A stretch of 64,000 nucleotides of DNA from Methylobacillus sp. MM3 (GTDB lineage: Bacteria > Pseudomonadota > Gammaproteobacteria > Burkholderiales > Methylophilaceae), in contig NZ_LXTQ01000050.1 in NCBI RefSeq assembly GCF_001645185.1, positions 186,001 through 250,000 of the forward strand, given 5' to 3'. A model generated the notes under the pieces. The model did not search any database. It worked only from the letters and a program-made list of their open reading frames with translations, and was not told the origin of the DNA. Of the stretch, positions 60,126 to 64,000 are shown one piece after another. How positions within the stretch are numbered: the first letter of the stretch is position 1; each line of letters starts with the position of its first letter. A program made the position numbers and the translations under genes.

Positions 60126-61346
60126 TCAGATCAGTGTTTTCCTGGGCTTGTCCTTCAACTGCGAAGTCTTGAGATTGGCCTGCGGCGGCACCTCGCCGGC
60201 GACAACCGGGGCGACCACATCATTCGGATGCACCCGCTGCAAGCCGTTGACAATGACTTTCTCGCCTTCCTGCAAACCGGAACGCACCACGCGCTTGCCG
60301 TCGATCACCGGCCCCAGCACCACCGGGCGGTAAGTTGCCTTGTTGTCGGCGCCGACTACCATCACGTACTTCTTGTCCTGGTCGGTACCGACCGCCTTGT
60401 CGTCGATCAGCAGCGCAGCTTGCTTTCCGCCGCCGCCGATGCGGACCCGGGCATACATGCCGGGGGTCAGCAGGCTGGCAGGGTTGTTGACGATGGCGCG
60501 TACGCGGATCGTGCCCGAGGCCGTATCGACGCGGTTATCGAACGCCTGCAATTGCGCCGGATGCGGATAGCCTTCCTCGTTGCTCAGCCCAATCGCGACC
60601 GGAATGCGGGCAACATTGGCATTGCCGGCCGCGCCTTGCGTCGCATAGCGCTGAAAGGTCTGCTCATCGATCTCGAAATTCACATATACCGGCGAAACCG
60701 AAACCAGCGTCGTCAATGCCGGCACGCTGGGGCCGACGCCGACGAGGTTGCCGGTGGTGATCTCGGCACGCGAGACGCGGCCGCTTACCGGCGCGGTAAT
60801 CGCGGTGTATTGCAGATTGAGCCGAGCGGTCATTACCGCCGCTTCGGCCGCCTTGAGGCGCGCCTCGGCTTCCTGCACTGCGCTATTGCGCTGATCCAGC
60901 TCGCGCCGGGCGACCGCATGTTCGTCGGCCAGGCGACGCGTGCGCTCGAGCTCGGTCTGGGATAGCCCCAAGGTCGCCTCGGCCTGGGCTTTTTCCGCCT
61001 CGGCACGCGCCAGTTCCGCTTCGTACGGACGCGGGTCTATGGTGAACAGCGGATCGCCTTTCCTGACCAGTTGGCCTTCGCGGAAATGCACGGCATCGAT
61101 GGTGCCGGCCACGCGTGGACGGATTTCCACGTATTCGATAGCCTCGACCCGGCCGGAGAAGTCATCCCACTCGATGACCGAGCGTTCGACAACCGGCGCC
61201 ACGGTGACGGGCGTGGGCGCTGCTGCCACAGCTTGTGGCTTGGCCGCTTCGCTGTTGAGCGAAATGCCGACAGCGCTGCCAACCAGCGCGAGGCCGATGG
61301 CAACCGCGATCAGCTTGCGGGAAAAAATCGGAGTAGTGGTTTCCAT
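60126..61346 (-). CDS. RND efflux periplasmic adaptor (MexE/AcrA family)
   Basis: 406 residues. N-terminal signal-anchor helix (LIAVAIGLALVGSAVGISL) without a lipobox Cys, barrel-sandwich lipoyl halves (VEIRPRVAGTIDAVHFREGQLVRKGDPLFTID and LNLQYTAITAPVSGRVSRAEI), an alpha-hairpin (about 115-175; AELARAEAEKAQAEATLGLSQ, TELERTRRLADEHAVARREL) and the beta-barrel/MP domains. It links the pump to the outer-membrane factor. Expressed with the two downstream genes. Confidence 0.94.
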   Translation of the reverse strand: METTTPIFSRKLIAVAIGLALVGSAVGISLNSEAAKPQAVAAAPTPVTVAPVVERSVIEWDDFSGRVEAIEYVEIRPRVAGTIDAVHFREGQLVRKGDPLFTIDPRPYEAELARAEAEKAQAEATLGLSQTELERTRRLADEHAVARRELDQRNSAVQEAEARLKAAEAAVMTARLNLQYTAITAPVSGRVSRAEITTGNLVGVGPSVPALTTLVSVSPVYVNFEIDEQTFQRYATQGAAGNANVARIPVAIGLSNEEGYPHPAQLQAFDNRVDTASGTIRVRAIVNNPASLLTPGMYARVRIGGGGKQAALLIDDKAVGTDQDKKYVMVVGADNKATYRPVVLGPVIDGKRVVRSGLQEGEKVIVNGLQRVHPNDVVAPVVAGEVPPQANLKTSQLKDKPRKTLI

Positions 61347-61387
61347 GATGAAAACTCCTTGTTATTGATAAGAAACGGGTTGGCAAT

Positions 61388-62191
61388 TCATGCAGGATCG
61401 GCCACGAACTGGCCGACAATCTGCACGACTTGGTCGAAATTTGGGTGCTCGGGCTGGACCAGTCGGCCCTGGGCGCCTTGCAGCCGGCGCATCTGCACCG
61501 GCACGCCGGCGGCAATCAATTTGGCGGCGTATTGCTCTGCCTCGTCGCGCAATGGGTCCAGTTCCGCGCTGACGATCAAGGCCGGCGCCAGGCCGCCCAA
61601 GCGGCGAGAGGTGATGGGCGCGGCATAGGGATGCATCGCATCGCTGGCACAAGGCAGGTAATCACTCCAGGCTTTGCGGCACGGGCAGTCGCCCGCCTTC
61701 TGCATCGACTGGGTGGCTTGCTGCGGATCCAGCATGGGGCTGATCAATACCTGGCCCTGCAGTTTGACGGGGCCCATGCCGAGGCCACGATCGCGCGCCA
61801 TCATGGCCACAACCGCGGCCAGATTGCCGCCCGCCTGATCGCCCGCGACGACGATGCGAGCAGCGTCGGCGCCGAGCCCGGAAGCATGGGCCGCCGTCCA
61901 TAGCAGTGCCTCGAAGGCGAGTTCCACCGTCGCCGGGAAATGCAGCCTGGGCGCGAGCGGGTAGTCGACGCAGACGGTCACCGCCTCGTTCGCCAATGCG
62001 CGGGCCAGGCCGGCCGCGTCTTCCACGCTGCCGCAGTTGAACAGACCGCCATGGAAATACAGGACCGTCGGCCGCGCAGCCCCACCCCCGTCCTTGCCGA
62101 ATACGCGCAGCCCCACCTTTTCATTGGTGTGTTGCGAGGCAAAATCCGTGAGCCAAGGCTGCATGTCGGCGGTGTTCAAGATCGGTTCCAT
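61388..62191 (-). CDS. Alpha/beta-hydrolase-fold protein lacking the catalytic Ser (and probably His)
   Basis: 267 residues of the hormone-sensitive-lipase type: oxyanion region LYFHGGLF (HGG at 47-49) and VDYPLAPRLHFPA. The nucleophile elbow reads VVAGDQAGGNLAA, so Gln119 replaces the Ser of GDSAGG (codon CAG, unambiguous). The acid Asp212 (SAELDPLRDEAEQYA) is kept, but the usual His-Gly-Phe near the C-terminus reads GAQGRL, putting Gln241 at the His position. Hydrolysis is therefore unlikely; a binding or regulatory role is more plausible. The gene lies between SDR and adaptor genes, all minus strand, suggesting one operon. Confidence 0.85.
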   Translation of the reverse strand: MEPILNTADMQPWLTDFASQHTNEKVGLRVFGKDGGGAARPTVLYFHGGLFNCGSVEDAAGLARALANEAVTVCVDYPLAPRLHFPATVELAFEALLWTAAHASGLGADAARIVVAGDQAGGNLAAVVAMMARDRGLGMGPVKLQGQVLISPMLDPQQATQSMQKAGDCPCRKAWSDYLPCASDAMHPYAAPITSRRLGGLAPALIVSAELDPLRDEAEQYAAKLIAAGVPVQMRRLQGAQGRLVQPEHPNFDQVVQIVGQFVADPA

Positions 62192-62220
62192 GGTTGGTTA
62201 TGAGGCAATAAGTTGTCCGC

Positions 62221-62976
62221 TCAGCGCAGGCCGCCGGCGATGTACAGCGCTTCGCCGGTAATCCATGCGGCATCGTCCGATGCCAGGAATACAGCAGCCG
62301 GCGCGATGTCCTGCACCTGGCCGATACGGCCCAGCGGCGTCTGGTTTTCGATCTGCGTGCGGAACTCGCCCTCGGCGAAGCCGGCGCCATGCAGGCCCTC
62401 GGTTTCCACCATGCCGGGGTTGATCGCATTGACGCGAATCTTGCGCGGGCCCAATTCCTTGGAAAGCGAACGGGTCACCGCATCGACGGCGGCCTTGGTC
62501 GCGCTATAGACGGCACCGCCAGCGAGGGCATACGTGCCGGACACGAGCGAGCTGATATTGACGATGCTGCCGCCGGCCTCGTTGAAATGCTTGAGGGCTT
62601 CCTGCGTGGTGAGGATAAGACCCAGCACGTTCAGGTTGAACTGCTTGTGGAAGTGCTCTTCGGTGACTTCGTCAAGCGGCGAGAATTCGTAGACGCCGGC
62701 ATTGTTCACGAGGATATCCACCTTGCCGTAAGCCTGGGTGGTTTGCGCGAACAGCCGCTCGATATCGGCCTTGTTGGCGACATTGGCCTGCACGGCAATG
62801 GCCTTGCCACCCGCGCGAGTGATATCGGCCACCACTTGTTCGGCGGCCGTCTTGCTGGAGGAATAGTTGACGACCACCGATGCGCCCTCAGATGCATACA
62901 GCTTGGCAATGGCAGCGCCTATGCCTTTGGATGCGCCCGTGACAACGGCGACTTTGTTGGCGAGTTTGTTGGCCAT
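62221..62976 (-). CDS. SDR-family oxidoreductase
   Basis: 251 residues with the classical short-chain dehydrogenase set: TGASKGIG (14-21), NNAG (about 90-93), catalytic Ser in IVNISSLVSG and Y-x3-K in AVYSATKAA (about 155-163), followed by NAINPGMVETEG. NADP(H) preference is suggested by the Ser/Lys-rich loop NYSSSKTAAEQ. Reaction unknown. It is the first gene of the SDR, hydrolase-like, adaptor, pump, duct series. Confidence 0.92.
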   Translation of the reverse strand: MANKLANKVAVVTGASKGIGAAIAKLYASEGASVVVNYSSSKTAAEQVVADITRAGGKAIAVQANVANKADIERLFAQTTQAYGKVDILVNNAGVYEFSPLDEVTEEHFHKQFNLNVLGLILTTQEALKHFNEAGGSIVNISSLVSGTYALAGGAVYSATKAAVDAVTRSLSKELGPRKIRVNAINPGMVETEGLHGAGFAEGEFRTQIENQTPLGRIGQVQDIAPAAVFLASDDAAWITGEALYIAGGLR

Positions 62977-63181
62977 GATGTTTCTCCTTTTTGCGAGATT
63001 GCAGATGCTTGGAACTGGTGCCCACTATATCTATGCGTTATTTATAGATAAATAAGCCATCAGTAGAAATACTGTCCATTTAAACTGGACAATAGGATCA
63101 TGGTCAGCCAAAGTCATGGCAGCCCACACTGGTGGATTCAGAGGAGGAATTGCAGTGCCCGTCTTTAAATGCAACGGGCAC

Positions 63182-63216
63182 AAAAAAGGCCTGCTCGCAT
63201 GACGCGGCAGGCCTCG
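63182..63216 (-). terminator. Rho-independent terminator after hppA
   Basis: AGGCCTGC/GCAGGCCT stem with a short loop; on the minus strand followed by T6. It starts 13 nt after the hppA stop codon. Confidence 0.85.
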
Positions 63217-63228
63217 TATATATCCAGA

Positions 63229-64000
63229 TCAGAGTATCGGGACGATCAAGAGCGCCACGATGTTGATGATCTTGATCAATGGGTTGATCGCCGGTCCGGC
63301 GGTATCCTTGTAGGGGTCGCCCACCGTATCACCGGTGACGGCCGCCTTGTGCGCGTCGGAACCCTTGCCGCCGTGATGGCCGTCCTCGATGTGCTTCTTG
63401 GCGTTATCCCACGCGCCGCCGCCGACCGTCATCGAGATCGCAACAAAAAGCCCGGTGACGATGGTCCCGATCAAAAGGCCGCCCAGCGCCTGCGCGCCGA
63501 GGAACTTGCCGACGATAATCGGGGCCAGCACCGGCAACAGCGAAGGAACAATCATTTCCTTGATCGCGGCCTTGGTCAGCATATCCACCGCACGCGAGTA
63601 ATCCGGCTTCTCGGTGTGATCCATGATCCCCGGCATTTCCTTGAACTGGCGACGCACTTCCACGACTACCGAGGAAGCGGCGCGACCGACCGCCTCCATC
63701 GCCATCGCACCGAACAGGTAGGGAATCATGCCGCCGATGAAGAGACCGATAATCACCATGTGGTTGGAGAGGTCGAATGTGGTTTCGACCCCGCTATGCA
63801 CGCCCAGCTCGTGCGTGAAATCGGCAAACAGCACCAGCGCAGCCAGACCTGCCGAACCGATGGCATAGCCCTTGGTGACAGCCTTGGTGGTGTTGCCGAC
63901 CGCATCCAGCGGATCGGTGATGTCGCGGATCGCCTTGGGCAAATGCGCCATTTCGGCGATGCCGCCGGCATTGTCGGTGATGGGGCCGTAAGCATCGAGC
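63229..64000 (-). CDS. hppA: Membrane-bound proton-translocating pyrophosphatase, C-terminal part (5' end outside window)
   Basis: The last ~256 residues of an integral membrane H+-PPase, which couples pyrophosphate hydrolysis to ion pumping. The frame is open to the window edge ([18 protein letters not shown]). The stretch contains [31 protein letters not shown], where Lys follows GNTT and Thr comes three residues later. These are the positions that distinguish K+-independent (Lys/Thr) from K+-dependent (Ala/Gly-Ala) pyrophosphatases. Also visible: PVLAPIIVG and the late [14 protein letters not shown] catalytic loop. Hence probably a K+-independent H+ pump. Confidence 0.93.
   Translation of the reverse strand, partial: LDAYGPITDNAGGIAEMAHLPKAIRDITDPLDAVGNTTKAVTKGYAIGSAGLAALVLFADFTHELGVHSGVETTFDLSNHMVIIGLFIGGMIPYLFGAMAMEAVGRAASSVVVEVRRQFKEMPGIMDHTEKPDYSRAVDMLTKAAIKEMIVPSLLPVLAPIIVGKFLGAQALGGLLIGTIVTGLFVAISMTVGGGAWDNAKKHIEDGHHGGKGSDAHKAAVTGDTVGDPYKDTAGPAINPLIKIINIVALLIVPIL

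Overview
The window reads as a chromosomal segment of a Gram-negative betaproteobacterium. The evidence is osmoregulated periplasmic glucan synthesis (opgH), a methanolan-type eps locus (EpsA/B/E/F/G/L families, usually associated with exosortase B and PEP-CTERM proteins), a tripartite RND efflux system, a FecR/DUF6600 protein and betaproteobacterial-style intergenic repeats. An order such as Nitrosomonadales is plausible, but the sequence alone does not prove a genus. No tRNA, rRNA, IS element, CRISPR array or integrase was seen.

Layout. 1-1.0 kb: 3' end of opgH, then a 0.5-kb dispersed-repeat region. 1.4-25.6 kb: a large exopolysaccharide locus. On the minus strand, reading leftward from 21.9 kb, it encodes a cyclic-nucleotide-binding protein, Wza-like EpsE, Wzz-like EpsF, EpsG kinase, a flippase, a pyruvyl transferase, a GT2, an O-antigen-ligase-like polymerase, a hexapeptide acetyltransferase, a GT4, a processive GT2, three acyltransferase-3 proteins and a secreted unknown. 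A WecG-type GT, galE, galU and the outer-membrane barrel epsL follow. On the plus strand are the LuxR-type regulator epsA, the initiating phosphoglycosyltransferase epsB and a VanZ protein, facing a small PEP-CTERM-like protein. Two sequences that match the sigma-54 -24/-12 consensus lie upstream of epsA and of the WecG-galE-galU-epsL block, so the two ends of the locus could be co-regulated. No exosortase is in the window.

25.8-29.7 kb: ccdA plus a thioredoxin, trhO, a GST and an OmpA lipoprotein. 30.0-32.2 kb: a short array of integron-type gene cassettes without an integrase (a CALIN). It carries a DUF5677-like gene, an uncharacterised gene, a rearranged acyl-carrier-like gene and a twice-frameshifted VOC gene, separated by attC-like sites. 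32.2-37.4 kb: a DUF2846 lipoprotein, an AraC regulator, a degenerate GGDEF-EAL protein and a HAF-repeat autotransporter; two of these lack a convincing start codon. 37.4-44.6 kb: a secreted charged protein, a FecR/DUF6600 protein, an ABC-2 exporter, a GlcG/HbpS protein, a class D beta-lactamase and a MscS channel. 44.7-55.3 kb: a SulP transporter, TetR-HPP, an EamA-type protein, two VOC proteins, a very large DUF748 protein, a LysR regulator and a small membrane/NTF2-like group. 55.4-63.0 kb: an RND efflux operon with an SDR and an alpha/beta-hydrolase fold protein that has lost its catalytic Ser and probably its His. 63.2-64.0 kb: the C-terminal part of a membrane pyrophosphatase with the K+-independent signature.

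The strongest leads for new biology are the integrase-less cassette array with its circularly rearranged ACP-like gene, the eps locus with a P-loop-deviant EpsG, a duplicated SLBB domain in EpsE, an unknown secreted protein and sigma-54 control, and the conserved-looking pseudo-hydrolase of the efflux operon.
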